Shown piece by piece: positions 1 to 9,726 of a stretch of 64,000 nt of DNA; positions within the stretch are counted from its first letter, which is position 1, and every line of letters begins with the position of its first letter. The stretch is from the NCBI GenBank assembly GCA_001898935.1, contig MKVT01000034.1, forward strand, positions 62,001 to 126,000, in the 5' to 3' direction. The notes under the pieces were generated by a model, which worked only from the letters and a program-made list of their open reading frames with translations, was not told the DNA's origin and did no database searches. Position numbers and translations under genes: made by a program. This DNA comes from Paludibacter sp. 47-17 (GTDB lineage: Bacteria; Bacteroidota; Bacteroidia; Bacteroidales; Paludibacteraceae).

Positions 1-1436
1 ATCATATCTTCAACTACCTTTACCGAATCGATCAGTGTTGCCTGCCGCGGAATGCGATAAAATGTTGTGTCTTTATCCATATTACCCAGGCCACGCATTC
101 TGATACCCACATTATTCTGAAAACGCATATCGGCCAGATTCAGGTAGTCGGGAACAGGATTGCCCCGTTCGGCAGCGGGTACGATTTTGTTGTTGAACAA
201 ATTGGAGCTGTTCAAACCATATTTCAGTACGGCAAATGCAGCATTGGGTTTGTTCATCCTGTTGAGCGCCTCGGCATAACGAAGGTATAACAACGACGAA
301 CGGTAAATGGTGATGTTCTGTTGGTAAACCTTGTATTTGTAAATTACGTAATCCGGCGAAGGATGATTGGCAAATGCATAATCGCTCACTGCCTGGCGGC
401 GGGTTTCGTTGCTGTACGAAATAGATCCGAATTTACGTAAATCCCCGTTCGTATTCGATGCTTCGTTCAAATAATAAACCGGTATATCCCAATTGCGCAA
501 TGCAAGTTGCGTCGGCTGTATTTTTTTCTGATTATTCAACGAGTCGAGTGCAAAATCTTGTCCGTATTCGGTCGGACAGGCAATGGTAGTGATCACCTCA
601 TTTGAACTCATCATCAGCGAACGAATCCAAAAGAGGGTAGCGTTGGAGCTGATGGTGTTGTTAACCGGTAGCCAGGTAGAGCTGTGATCTTTATTGATTG
701 CGATGCTACGGGTGTACATCAAATCTCGGTATTGTTCGGCAGCCTTTTGGTATTCGCCTTTCCACAAGTACAAATCGCCTAATACGAATTGCACCGGAAA
801 GAACGAAAAACTGGTATTATATGCTTCGATATATCCGATATTGGGAATAGGTACCGTCCGTAGAGGCTCCAGCAAAGGAATCAGCGAATCGGCCAACGCT
901 TCAATATCCAGTTCGGGATATGTTTTCCCGGCGTCGTTTACAGTAAGTATTGGTTTTGAATAGTATTTCGCGGTTTTAAAGTTGAGTGCCAGCTGCATAT
1001 AAGTCCATGCACGAATGGCATGCACGGCAGCATAATGTTTCCGGCTTAGTAATTCGCCGCGGTCGACTTTTGCCGTATCGAGATAGGTAAGCATGTAATT
1101 GCAATTGTTGATGATGGAATAATAATTCCGGACATCGGCAAATTTATTGTTTTTGCTTACCGAATGCCGGTAAATTTCCAACAACTCCCGATCGGATGCC
1201 GGGGTAGTCTCCAGCAAATCGCCTCTTAATTCGCCCAGCAGCACATAGCTATCGGCAATTTTCTGCAATTGCGTGAATAAACCAAAGATTGAATACACGG
1301 AATCACTTGGCGTGGCCAGACGAAACTCTTCTTCGGCAGTAAGGCGTTGCGAATCGGTATCCATCAAATCGTCGCAACTGCTCCAGAGAATCGCAGCACC
1401 CAGCATTAGGCCTAATATTTTGAGCATCTTGTTCAT
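1..1436 (-). CDS. SusD/RagB-family outer-membrane lipoprotein, partial (C-terminus outside window)
   Basis: SusD-type proteins are surface lipoproteins that cap a SusC channel and bind the incoming ligand. The reading frame is open from the start at 1436 to the window edge, giving 478 residues without a stop. The N-terminus has a signal peptide with lipobox (ILWSSC), then the aspartate-rich segment DDLMDTDSQ typical of SusD starts and the alpha-helical TPR-like core (about residues 60-330). The final C-terminal part is cut off. The gene begins 16 bases after the stop of the SusC gene upstream, the usual SusC-SusD order. It is the last visible gene of the FAS1/SusCD operon, so any enzyme genes further downstream would lie outside this window. 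Family call is firm; the ligand is unknown. Confidence 0.9.
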   Translation of the reverse strand, partial: MNKMLKILGLMLGAAILWSSCDDLMDTDSQRLTAEEEFRLATPSDSVYSIFGLFTQLQKIADSYVLLGELRGDLLETTPASDRELLEIYRHSVSKNNKFADVRNYYSIINNCNYMLTYLDTAKVDRGELLSRKHYAAVHAIRAWTYMQLALNFKTAKYYSKPILTVNDAGKTYPELDIEALADSLIPLLEPLRTVPIPNIGYIEAYNTSFSFFPVQFVLGDLYLWKGEYQKAAEQYRDLMYTRSIAINKDHSSTWLPVNNTISSNATLFWIRSLMMSSNEVITTIACPTEYGQDFALDSLNNQKKIQPTQLALRNWDIPVYYLNEASNTNGDLRKFGSISYSNETRRQAVSDYAFANHPSPDYVIYKYKVYQQNITIYRSSLLYLRYAEALNRMNKPNAAFAVLKYGLNSSNLFNNKIVPAAERGNPVPDYLNLADMRFQNNVGIRMRGLGNMDKDTTFYRIPRQATLIDSVKVVEDM

Positions 1437-1452
1437 ATGTGTCGTATTATGA

Positions 1453-4400
1453 TTATAAGTTGATTTTCAGTCCCAGGTAGTAACTACGGCTTTGAGGGGC
1501 AAATCCCATATCGACTCCCTGCATCAGCACACTGTTCGAAGCCGAAACCTCGGGGTCGGCTCCCAGGTAACCGGTCCAGAGCGCCAGGTTATTGGCCGAT
1601 GCCCATATATTTACACCGTTTATAAAACCACTCTGTTTTAAAGGCAGCTGATAGGCTACGGTAAGGTTTTTCAGCCGAAGGTATGAAGCGTCTTCGATCC
1701 AGCGGTCGGAAAACCGTGAATTCCCCATCGGATCGCCGTATACGGCGCGAGGCTGCCGGGTTGTTTGTCCTTCGGCGGTCCACCGGGTCAGCATCACCGG
1801 GCTCTGATTACTGAAATCTTTTCCCGATTCGAGCAGGTAACGTGGATAATTAAACACATCATTGCCATACGAACCTGTCAGCAAGGCCGAGATACTCAGG
1901 TTGCCCAGGGTGATTTTAGTGGATACCGAACCATAAAAATCGGGATTCGGATTGCCGATTATTTGCCGGTCGAATGCGTCGATGATACCATCGGGCGATC
2001 CATTCGGTCCCGAAACATCTTCAAAATGAGTATCGCCGGCACCGAATGCCACATACTTACCTTGCTCATTCAACAGACTCAGGTTTGCCTGTGCTGCTTC
2101 GGCTTCGCCGGCAAACACGCCTTTCGTTTTGTACCCATAGAATACTCCTGCCGATTGACCGACACGGGTAAGCACTTCGCCGCCCGGGATCGAGGTGGTA
2201 AACTCGCCGGAAGGTAAGGATTCGATGGTATTGATGTACCGGCCCGCCGATACATTGACTTCCCACTGGAATGCCTTCAGGTTAAGTACTTTTACATCCA
2301 CACCAAGCTCGAAGCCGGTATTCGACAAACTCCCTTCGTTGGTGGTATACCAGGTCAATCCTGCCACTTCGGGCACATCTTTCCGTACCAGCAGATCGGT
2401 AGTGACAGCTTTGTACACATCAAAATTTAAGTGTATCCGGTCGTTCGCCAGACCGATATCGGTACCCGCATAAACGCGCGAGGTAGTTTCCCACTTAATC
2501 GACGGATTGGCCAGGTTGTTTAAAATCATCCCGTTGGCTACACTTTTGAAGCGAATTGCTGTGAAGTAGGCCTCCGATTGATAGGGCATAATGTCGTCGT
2601 TGCCTGTCCGATCAATGCCCGTACGTAGTTTGAAGTGATTGAGCCATCCAAGATCTTTCATAAACGTTTCGGAGGAAACCAGCCAGGCAGCACTTGCCGA
2701 TGGGAAAAAGGCCCAGGTAGTGCCCAACAAATCAATACCGCCTTCTACTTCGGATCCGAACCGGCTGGAAGCATCGAGGGCTGCAGTAAGGTTCAGGAAA
2801 TATTTATTATGATGTTTGTAATCCACGTTCAGGTAGTTGGAAATCGATTTGGTGAGTTCGTTGGTTCCGTCGGTAAACAAATTACGGAAGCTTCCGCGCA
2901 GGTTAATCGATGAATTGGTCATCGAATTGTGACCTTCGACATAATCCGATTCAAAATATTCATACAGGAAGCGGTTGCCGGCCACCACGTTTAAAAGCAT
3001 TCCGGGCGACAGTTCTTTATTGTAACGCAGCTGAAGATGATTGAATAGGGTATTGTCGCGATATACCTGGCTCGACCGGGAGTTATACGACCAGCCTACA
3101 CCTTGCTTTTCAACAGCCGACGAATAGAGATAAGGCCGGTAGTAGTCTTCATTGGTTTTATTGAGGTAATAATCGAACTGTGTAGAAAGTTCCAGTTGTT
3201 TCGAGATCCTGACTTTCGGGAGTAATCCGAATGTAAAACTATTTTGCTTCACGGTATTGATCGACCGGCTCAACAAAGCAACCGGATTGCTGAGGTCGAA
3301 AATATCGGCATAAGCATGTTCGGTGGTCTGTTCTCCCTGAAAAGTAAAGGTGTAGGGGCTCAGGAAGGGCGATTTTACCTGCGCGATCCACACCGGAGAT
3401 GAAACCGGATTGGCACCATCGTCGAGCAAGGTGCGATCCAGACTCGTAATACCGATATTAATACCGGTGGTGACTATATCCGATAATTTAAGGTCCGAGT
3501 TAAGGCGCATGGAGTAACGCTGGTAATCGGTATGCTTAACGTTCGATTGGTTGGTAGTATATCCCAGCGAAAAATAATACATGGCTTTTTCGCCGCCGCC
3601 ATCAACACTTATCGAATAGTTTTGAGAGTAACCGGTACGATACACTTCATCGCTCCAGTTGGTCCTGTTGTGATAGGTATTGTAGGTCGACCGCTTCGGA
3701 TCGTCGTTGAGGTAAGGTAACTGCGCGATTTGCTGGTTACTCATTCCCGAAGTACCTAAGATATCGGTAAGATAGGTCCGGTATTGATCGGCGTTCATCA
3801 CCGGGATAGTGCGGGGAGCATCGGTAATTCCGCCGGTAATGCGTAAATCGATCTTAGTGGCCAGGTCGGTCCCCCGCTTTGTATTGATCAGAATCACTCC
3901 ATTGGCTCCTTTACTTCCGTACAAGGATGTTCCGTCCTTCAGTAAACTGATCGACCGGATATCGCTGCTGGATAAGAACGACAGCGGATTACCATAAAAA
4001 CCTTCATGAATGGAGGCCACATCGTACAGGTTATTACGGATCACTCCATCCACCACATACAAAGGCTGCGCATTCGCATTCAGCGAATTCATTCCCCTGA
4101 TAAATGTCGAATTGCCAAGTCCCGTAGCCGACGAACGACTCAGCGAACGCGCATCGGCCCCTAACTGGAGTTGGATCTCCTGTTCGGGCGATGAACTGGT
4201 CGTTTTATCGAACTCACTTACCGGACGAATATTGCCTGTGTGAAAGGTACTGTGTTCGGTTCCTGTTAAACCGGCCGGATATAAAATACGCTCACGAAAC
4301 GAGCCGGGATACAGATCGATAATGAGTTCCGAACGACCTCTGACCGCTATTTCCCGGTCGGCATATTCGAAAGCCTTTACGTGAAGCAGACCTCCCTGCA

Positions 4401-4632
4401 CGTTGATGGTGATCGTAAACTTTCCTTCTTCGTTGGTAGTAGCCGAAGCTTTATCGTTTACCGAACTAATCCGGGCGGCACTTATCGGCAATTTGGTGCG
4501 TGCATCCCTTACAATTCCTGTCACGGTAGTTCCGGCAGCTACGGCATTGAGGCCTGCAATCAGAAAAGCCATCAGGAAAATCCATCGTATGGATTTGTAT
4601 TTCATATGTTTATGTATCATGGTATTGTTCAT
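1453..4632 (-). CDS. SusC/RagA-family TonB-linked outer-membrane transporter (second of the operon)
   Basis: SusC proteins are TonB-dependent beta-barrels that import ligands captured by their SusD partner. A signal peptide around MKYKSIRWIFLMAFLIAG is followed by a carboxypeptidase-D-like regulatory domain (starting TTVTGIVRDA), a plug with the RGMNSLNANAQPLYVVDG signature and SKGANGVILINTKRG, then a long barrel ending in a hydrophobic-aromatic C-terminus (YYLGLKINL). The start at 4632 is chosen because its ATG overlaps the stop of the preceding gene (ATGA). Starts at 4620 and 4605 would also retain the signal peptide; a longer frame to 4770 would overlap the upstream gene heavily and is unlikely. 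About 1059 residues, normal for SusC. Substrate unknown; the neighbours are FAS1 lipoproteins rather than glycosidases. Confidence 0.93.
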   Translation of the reverse strand: MNNTMIHKHMKYKSIRWIFLMAFLIAGLNAVAAGTTVTGIVRDARTKLPISAARISSVNDKASATTNEEGKFTITINVQGGLLHVKAFEYADREIAVRGRSELIIDLYPGSFRERILYPAGLTGTEHSTFHTGNIRPVSEFDKTTSSSPEQEIQLQLGADARSLSRSSATGLGNSTFIRGMNSLNANAQPLYVVDGVIRNNLYDVASIHEGFYGNPLSFLSSSDIRSISLLKDGTSLYGSKGANGVILINTKRGTDLATKIDLRITGGITDAPRTIPVMNADQYRTYLTDILGTSGMSNQQIAQLPYLNDDPKRSTYNTYHNRTNWSDEVYRTGYSQNYSISVDGGGEKAMYYFSLGYTTNQSNVKHTDYQRYSMRLNSDLKLSDIVTTGINIGITSLDRTLLDDGANPVSSPVWIAQVKSPFLSPYTFTFQGEQTTEHAYADIFDLSNPVALLSRSINTVKQNSFTFGLLPKVRISKQLELSTQFDYYLNKTNEDYYRPYLYSSAVEKQGVGWSYNSRSSQVYRDNTLFNHLQLRYNKELSPGMLLNVVAGNRFLYEYFESDYVEGHNSMTNSSINLRGSFRNLFTDGTNELTKSISNYLNVDYKHHNKYFLNLTAALDASSRFGSEVEGGIDLLGTTWAFFPSASAAWLVSSETFMKDLGWLNHFKLRTGIDRTGNDDIMPYQSEAYFTAIRFKSVANGMILNNLANPSIKWETTSRVYAGTDIGLANDRIHLNFDVYKAVTTDLLVRKDVPEVAGLTWYTTNEGSLSNTGFELGVDVKVLNLKAFQWEVNVSAGRYINTIESLPSGEFTTSIPGGEVLTRVGQSAGVFYGYKTKGVFAGEAEAAQANLSLLNEQGKYVAFGAGDTHFEDVSGPNGSPDGIIDAFDRQIIGNPNPDFYGSVSTKITLGNLSISALLTGSYGNDVFNYPRYLLESGKDFSNQSPVMLTRWTAEGQTTRQPRAVYGDPMGNSRFSDRWIEDASYLRLKNLTVAYQLPLKQSGFINGVNIWASANNLALWTGYLGADPEVSASNSVLMQGVDMGFAPQSRSYYLGLKINL

Positions 4633-6227
4633 TGTACGGGTTCCAGAATTATATAATCGATACGCATACTCCGGTTGTATTGTACGGTTTCGGTAATACG
4701 GGTGGCATTCTCGACCCTTAGTTTTACCGTAATTTTCGACGACGGATCGCCTTCCTCCAGTATATTGCAAAAAGGAAATTCATATTGCGTAACAAACATT
4801 TTCGATACCGAGGCCGCAGTTGAAGTAAAAATAGCTCCAACGCGTCCGGGTACCATCAGCTTATTACTTGCATCGATCGGAGCATCGGTCACCGGAGTAC
4901 CGTTGTTGTTCAGATAAGTCAGGTAAAACTTAACCCTGTAAGGTTTGGCAGCCTGTCCTTCCACGATCGAGTTGGGCACCATAACGCAATAAATATTGTA
5001 TTTTCCCGACAAGGTATTCGGAATGGGAAAGGTTACCGTGCTCATGGTGGTATTGCTTACAGTAGTAGGTTCGACCAAGAGGTATTTACTATCGGATACC
5101 TGGCCGTCGAAGGCCGAGCCCAGCGACGAACGTACGAACAGGTTGGCATAATTGTAACTGCGCCCATAACTGGAGTTTTCAGCTTCCAGAATAATGGGCT
5201 GTTGCCACGACTCCGCTGCTTTATACCGCAACGAATCGGTACGGTAGGCGATACCATTGCTGAGGTTTACTGCAGTTGAATTGGTAAACAGGTAACCCGG
5301 CGATTTAAATGTATTGCCGGTGGTACTTACCAACGAATCGAGCGATCCCGGATCCGGAAATGCATTTCTGAAAATCAGATTACTTACCAGTGCCCGCTGG
5401 CTGTAGTAGCGTTGTCTGGCCGGTCCGCCATCGGCAAGCAGCGTTTTATAATTCGATTTTACTTTGTTGTAAGCATCGCTCCAGGCTTTGTTGGTAGGCA
5501 ATAGAGCAGTATAAACGCTGTCTTCAAGGTGCAGCCGGCCTATTTGATCGAGTATGGGATTACTAAACGTGATCACCGAATCGTATACAGCTTGTCCGAA
5601 TTCATTGGTTCCTATTTCCACACTGTTTTTAGCATCAAATACATATTCGCTTTGCGAATTCAGGAAAGCGCGCAACGAATCGAGCCCCTGCGCTTTTAAA
5701 ATATATTCCCAGATATTGTCCATATAAGGAACAAATCCGCTGATCTGATGCACAATACCGTTGGCCAGTGCTATGTTCGATTGAGCAGGCAGCAGATCGA
5801 ATCCTCCAAAACTAAAACCACCCCCGGTCCGGCTAAAGGTTATAAACTTACCTGCCTGCATGTAAATAACTTTACTCACCAGGTTGGAAGTAGGGTAGGA
5901 GAACCGGGTAACATGGTTCGACACGATATTACGCACCCGAGCCGTGTCGCGCAAGTCGATTCCGGCCAAAGTAGCATTCACAGGCGCCCATACGGTGTAG
6001 GTCTGTGGTTTCGACAGTAAAGTATCGTAGCCCGATATGGTCAGCATTTTTGAAAATTCCGACAAGTTGGACTCTCCGGCAATATATTCGGTAATGGTCG
6101 GCGAACCTGCAACGGTCGAGGGCTGTGTCACATAATGATCGTCCCAGGCATCGGAACAGGCACTCGACAGGAGCAGTGCCAATCCGGCCGGCACAAGCCA
6201 CCTATTCTTTAAAAAAGTTGTTATCAT
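4629..6227 (-). CDS. FAS1 (fasciclin)-domain surface lipoprotein with C-terminal beta domain
   Basis: A 532-residue lipoprotein. The signal peptide ends in a lipobox (LLLSSAC) and the lipid cysteine is followed by acidic residues (SDAWDDHY), as in exported Bacteroidetes surface lipoproteins. Residues about 40-175 form a FAS1 module: TYTVWAPVNATLAGID matches the H1-type signature and GIVHQISGFVPYMDN the H2-type region. A second, more diverged FAS1 copy spans about 175-330 (VYTALLPTNKAWSDAYN). The last 200 residues, from ILEAENSSYGRSYN to the end MRIDYIILEP, look like an all-beta, carbohydrate-binding-like domain, which is my inference. FAS1 domains generally mediate adhesion or ligand binding. 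The stop overlaps the start of the following SusC gene, so the two are translationally coupled. Confidence 0.85.
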   Translation of the reverse strand: MITTFLKNRWLVPAGLALLLSSACSDAWDDHYVTQPSTVAGSPTITEYIAGESNLSEFSKMLTISGYDTLLSKPQTYTVWAPVNATLAGIDLRDTARVRNIVSNHVTRFSYPTSNLVSKVIYMQAGKFITFSRTGGGFSFGGFDLLPAQSNIALANGIVHQISGFVPYMDNIWEYILKAQGLDSLRAFLNSQSEYVFDAKNSVEIGTNEFGQAVYDSVITFSNPILDQIGRLHLEDSVYTALLPTNKAWSDAYNKVKSNYKTLLADGGPARQRYYSQRALVSNLIFRNAFPDPGSLDSLVSTTGNTFKSPGYLFTNSTAVNLSNGIAYRTDSLRYKAAESWQQPIILEAENSSYGRSYNYANLFVRSSLGSAFDGQVSDSKYLLVEPTTVSNTTMSTVTFPIPNTLSGKYNIYCVMVPNSIVEGQAAKPYRVKFYLTYLNNNGTPVTDAPIDASNKLMVPGRVGAIFTSTAASVSKMFVTQYEFPFCNILEEGDPSSKITVKLRVENATRITETVQYNRSMRIDYIILEPVQ

Positions 6228-6251
6228 GGGTAATGTTTTTTTAACTTCTGA

Positions 6252-8138
6252 TTATTCAATTCCTTCGTTTTCAAGCAATTCGAGAGGTACAAATTCGAGG
6301 AAGTCGAACATGAACTGCCCTTCACGAACAGCTTTTACAGTAAATAAATGCGTCGATGCCTTGTCGAAGGTGTATGTCCCGAGGATTCGACGTATGTACT
6401 GCGGACTATTTCGCGCGATTCGCTTTCCATACCACACTCCCAATACGTCTTTATAAGTAGCCGGACCTTTCATATAGCCGCGGTTCCGCATCATCTTATC
6501 ATTTTCAAATCCATTGGGATCTTCTGCGTTCACGCCCGGTTCCTCGTATCCGATCAGCGGATCGTTGGCCAGAATACGCAAGTCGAGCGGAATACCACAA
6601 GGCACACCATCCCAGTACAACTGTGCCGCACCACGCCCGCCGGTTGGCTGATAACCAAACCGGATTTCGTAAGTTCCTGCAGGAATAGGGGGCGTTTCCA
6701 CGGTAAAGTCGTACATCCCGATCAGGTACACTTCATCGCCCTGATAATCGAGGTAACCGCCATACGCATTGAGGTAACAGAACCGGGTAGTAGCCGATGC
6801 CTTCAGACGTTTAATATAGTTGGGAGGAAATACCCACGAACGCGGTTTCGACGGATCGTAATACCGCATGTTGTTGTTGATGAGCTCCGGGAAAAATGCA
6901 GCGGCATCGATACGGATGCGCTTGCTCGACAATTCACCCACTACTCGTTTATTGTAGATCAGAATACGGTCGATTTCATGATAAACTCCGTTAGTCGCAT
7001 CCTTGTCGCGGTAGTTTTTGTTGATGCGAACCACTTCGCCGGTTTCATCCGATTTGTTGAATAAATTGGTTTCACCCGATGCACGTTCCTTTTTAACTTC
7101 CACCAATGTGTTCGGGTTCATAGTTTCAATGTATTCGTACATATCGTAGGTTTTAATCATGTGATCGGTGTCGTAGGCATCGATAAACTGCGTATAGGTC
7201 ATTTTACGGTCGAAAAGATGATAAGCCACAAACTTGTACAAACTGTTGCGCGGATCTTTCGGATCGCTCACGTTGGCATCAGCCGGGTTCTCGTGGTATA
7301 CGTGGGCTGCTGCATACGCCTTCAGATCGTCGAGCGTTCTTATATCGTACACCGTCGCGTAGGTCGAATCGCTCTCCATCAATACCGTGTATCCGTACTT
7401 GCGCGACAGGGGAAGCTCGTCGCGCGAGCCACTTCCTTGTATAAAGGTTTCGTCGATTTTATTTTTCCAATCGTTCACATCATAACTGTCGTCGCGGGTC
7501 AGCATTAATTTCTGATCGAGTCCGGTTTCCATCAGAGCCTTTGTAAAAAGACCGAACCGCTCATCGTTCGAGATTGCACTGACGATATTCAGGACCGATG
7601 GATCCAGGGCTTTATTCAATACATGAATAATACCATTGCTTACTTCAATATCGCGCGATACGATGGCCGACTGATCGTTGACGAAATACACCAAGGCTCC
7701 CGCCATGGGACGCGAAGTGGTCGACAGATAACGGTCGCTCATGGTTAAAAACGGCAACAAACCATCGAGGAATTCTTCGGTAGGCACTTCATATCCTTTG
7801 ATGATGTGGTCGTATGCAATTTTGGTTAATGTGTCGAGGGTAAATCCTTTCAACGATGTTTTCCCTTTAGCCTGATAGAAGGCCCGCATTGCATTGTTGT
7901 CGGGGGCAAACAAGGTGTAGTCCCCATATGCATTCAGCAAACCAAGTACTTCGGTCGTATCGAGCAAACGGATAAATTCCGAGAATTGTTCCGGGCGCTT
8001 TTCCATGTATTCGCCCATCATTTCCTGTTCAAAGGTGGTCAGGATAAGCGGCTCATCGGTACAGGAGGTAAAGGTAACTCCTGCGGTGGCCAGGCTCATC
8101 AGCGTTACACCAACTAGTTTCTTTATTTTTTTATTCAT
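6252..8138 (-). CDS. FAS1 (fasciclin)-domain surface lipoprotein with C-terminal beta domain
   Basis: About 628 residues from the start at 8138, chosen because it gives a clean lipoprotein signal (MNKKIKKLVGVTLMSLA, lipobox TFTSC) and a 13-base gap after the SusD gene. An in-frame ATG at 8174 would overlap that gene. A first FAS1 module (about 35-190) contains YTLFAPDNNAMRAFYQ and GIIHVLNKALDP. A second (about 190-420) contains YTVLMESDSTYATVYD and NGVYHEIDRILIYN, with a large inserted loop. Residues 420-628 are a beta-rich domain (AGTYEIRFGYQPTGGRGAAQ) ending FMFDFLEFVPLE, similar in layout to the end of the neighbouring FAS1 protein. Likely a surface binding protein working with the flanking SusCD pairs; the ligand is unknown. 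Confidence 0.85.
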   Translation of the reverse strand: MNKKIKKLVGVTLMSLATAGVTFTSCTDEPLILTTFEQEMMGEYMEKRPEQFSEFIRLLDTTEVLGLLNAYGDYTLFAPDNNAMRAFYQAKGKTSLKGFTLDTLTKIAYDHIIKGYEVPTEEFLDGLLPFLTMSDRYLSTTSRPMAGALVYFVNDQSAIVSRDIEVSNGIIHVLNKALDPSVLNIVSAISNDERFGLFTKALMETGLDQKLMLTRDDSYDVNDWKNKIDETFIQGSGSRDELPLSRKYGYTVLMESDSTYATVYDIRTLDDLKAYAAAHVYHENPADANVSDPKDPRNSLYKFVAYHLFDRKMTYTQFIDAYDTDHMIKTYDMYEYIETMNPNTLVEVKKERASGETNLFNKSDETGEVVRINKNYRDKDATNGVYHEIDRILIYNKRVVGELSSKRIRIDAAAFFPELINNNMRYYDPSKPRSWVFPPNYIKRLKASATTRFCYLNAYGGYLDYQGDEVYLIGMYDFTVETPPIPAGTYEIRFGYQPTGGRGAAQLYWDGVPCGIPLDLRILANDPLIGYEEPGVNAEDPNGFENDKMMRNRGYMKGPATYKDVLGVWYGKRIARNSPQYIRRILGTYTFDKASTHLFTVKAVREGQFMFDFLEFVPLELLENEGIE

Positions 8139-8151
8139 GGCTGTTACTGCT

Positions 8152-9711
8152 TTACGGATTGACAAAATTTTCATCTTCGTAGAACGGATTCTGTGTTAAC
8201 TTCGGATTGATGTCGAGTTCTGCTTTCGAAACCGGCATGTAGAGCCCGTCAATTACCGAAAGCCGCTTCAACTGCATATTATCGCCCGAAAGTTTCGGAC
8301 TCAGATAGGCTAAAATTGCCGAAGGATCGCCTTTACGGCGCACTATCCGCATTAAATCGAACCAGCGCTTTCCTTCGAACATCAATTCGCGCTGCCGTTC
8401 GCGCAACACCAGTTTCTCCATATCGCTCTGATTGGCATAAGCATTGAAACTAAGCGAATCGGCAGTTTCGTTCGATCGCAGGTAAGTGGTGTTGACCAGC
8501 GTTAATGCCGATCGGAAGTTCTGTGTGTTATCGGGACTTAGCTGCACCAATGCCTCTGCCTGCATCAACATGATATCGGATAAGCGGTAAACCACCCAAT
8601 TGGTAGTGGCTGCCGAAGTACGATAACGGGGGGTAAAGGTGCCGTCGGCATTTTCGGTAACATTAATCACCGCATATTTCAAAATGGAATAGCCGGTACC
8701 ATTTACCGACGTGCCGATAAAATGATCTTCCCGTAAATCCTCGGTACTTTCTTTGATGGCCGAAGCAGCATAATTAAACGGGCTGAAATTACCTTTGGAG
8801 GTGAGGAACAGAGGAAAGCTCAATTGCCCGGTGGGAACTCCCGAATAACCGTATGCCCAGTTAACCGTTGTATTGTGTTGAATATCTTTATCGAATTGCA
8901 GTTCAAAAATGCTCTCCGTCGAATTGCCCAGGTAGAAGACTTCATTCATCACTTTATCGCCTTCGACCAGTTTCAGGGTTTTATCATCAATTACCTCCTG
9001 ACATACGGCAATGCAATTGGCATATTGTTGATCCCAGAGATAGACATCGGCAAGCAATGCATTGATGGCATTGCGGGTAAAACGTCCCTTATTGTAGGCT
9101 CCTTTGCCATAATCGGCGCGTGCGAATTGTTTGGCCTTCAATAAATCGTCGATGATTTGATTCAGAATTTCACGCTCGGCAGCTTTGGGTTGCTCGTATT
9201 CCTGTAAATCATGAATACTGGGTTCCAGGATCAGAGGAACATCGCGAAAAGCGCGTACGAGGTAAAAATAGGCAAACGAACGAATCGCCAATGCTTCGGC
9301 TTCCATCTGATGCAACTTACTTTCGGTGAAGTTCTGATCCTTTTTGACTACCTCGGGTGCATAATGCAAAAAGGTATTGCAATAATTGATTATTTCGTAA
9401 AATATCCCCCAGTCGGCATACAAGTTCGTGGGAGTAATGTTTACATTCATCATGCGCAACATATCGAGATTGGTTCCGCTGCCTTCTACCAGATTGTCGG
9501 AGCGGAGTTCGCCCCACACCAACATGCGTTCGATTGCAGCAGGTAAAATGAGCGCCCTGTATCCGGCCGACAGTACGGCAGTGGCCTGCGATTCGGTCTG
9601 CCAATAATCGTCGAGTACGATTTCGCTTTCGGGCCGCAGGTCGAGCCATTCCGAACAAGCGCCCAGTAAGCTGATGCTCACAGCCATTACAATATATTTA
9701 ATGTGTTTCAT
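8152..9711 (-). CDS. SusD/RagB-family outer-membrane lipoprotein
   Basis: A complete SusD-type ligand-capturing lipoprotein of 519 residues. The signal peptide ends in the lipobox LLGAC, followed by SEWLDLRPESEIVLDDYWQ, the characteristic SusD N-terminal stretch (D-x-x-P-x-x and a tryptophan/aspartate cluster). The C-terminal part contains the family hallmark LRERQRELMFEGKRWFDLMR (about residues 440-460) and ends in NPFYEDENFVNP, a common SusD ending (NPGY-like). It begins 15 bases after the SusC gene 9727-13038 and precedes an FAS1 gene by 13 bases, so it is in the middle of the operon. Complete, with no missing core motif; ligand unknown. Confidence 0.94.
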   Translation of the reverse strand: MKHIKYIVMAVSISLLGACSEWLDLRPESEIVLDDYWQTESQATAVLSAGYRALILPAAIERMLVWGELRSDNLVEGSGTNLDMLRMMNVNITPTNLYADWGIFYEIINYCNTFLHYAPEVVKKDQNFTESKLHQMEAEALAIRSFAYFYLVRAFRDVPLILEPSIHDLQEYEQPKAAEREILNQIIDDLLKAKQFARADYGKGAYNKGRFTRNAINALLADVYLWDQQYANCIAVCQEVIDDKTLKLVEGDKVMNEVFYLGNSTESIFELQFDKDIQHNTTVNWAYGYSGVPTGQLSFPLFLTSKGNFSPFNYAASAIKESTEDLREDHFIGTSVNGTGYSILKYAVINVTENADGTFTPRYRTSAATTNWVVYRLSDIMLMQAEALVQLSPDNTQNFRSALTLVNTTYLRSNETADSLSFNAYANQSDMEKLVLRERQRELMFEGKRWFDLMRIVRRKGDPSAILAYLSPKLSGDNMQLKRLSVIDGLYMPVSKAELDINPKLTQNPFYEDENFVNP

Positions 9712-9726
9712 ATACCTGTCTTTTAT

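Noticed and set aside
6348-7064. 238-residue frame opposite the FAS1 gene 6252-8138
   Set aside because: Antisense to a gene with signal peptide and FAS1 motifs; no independent support.
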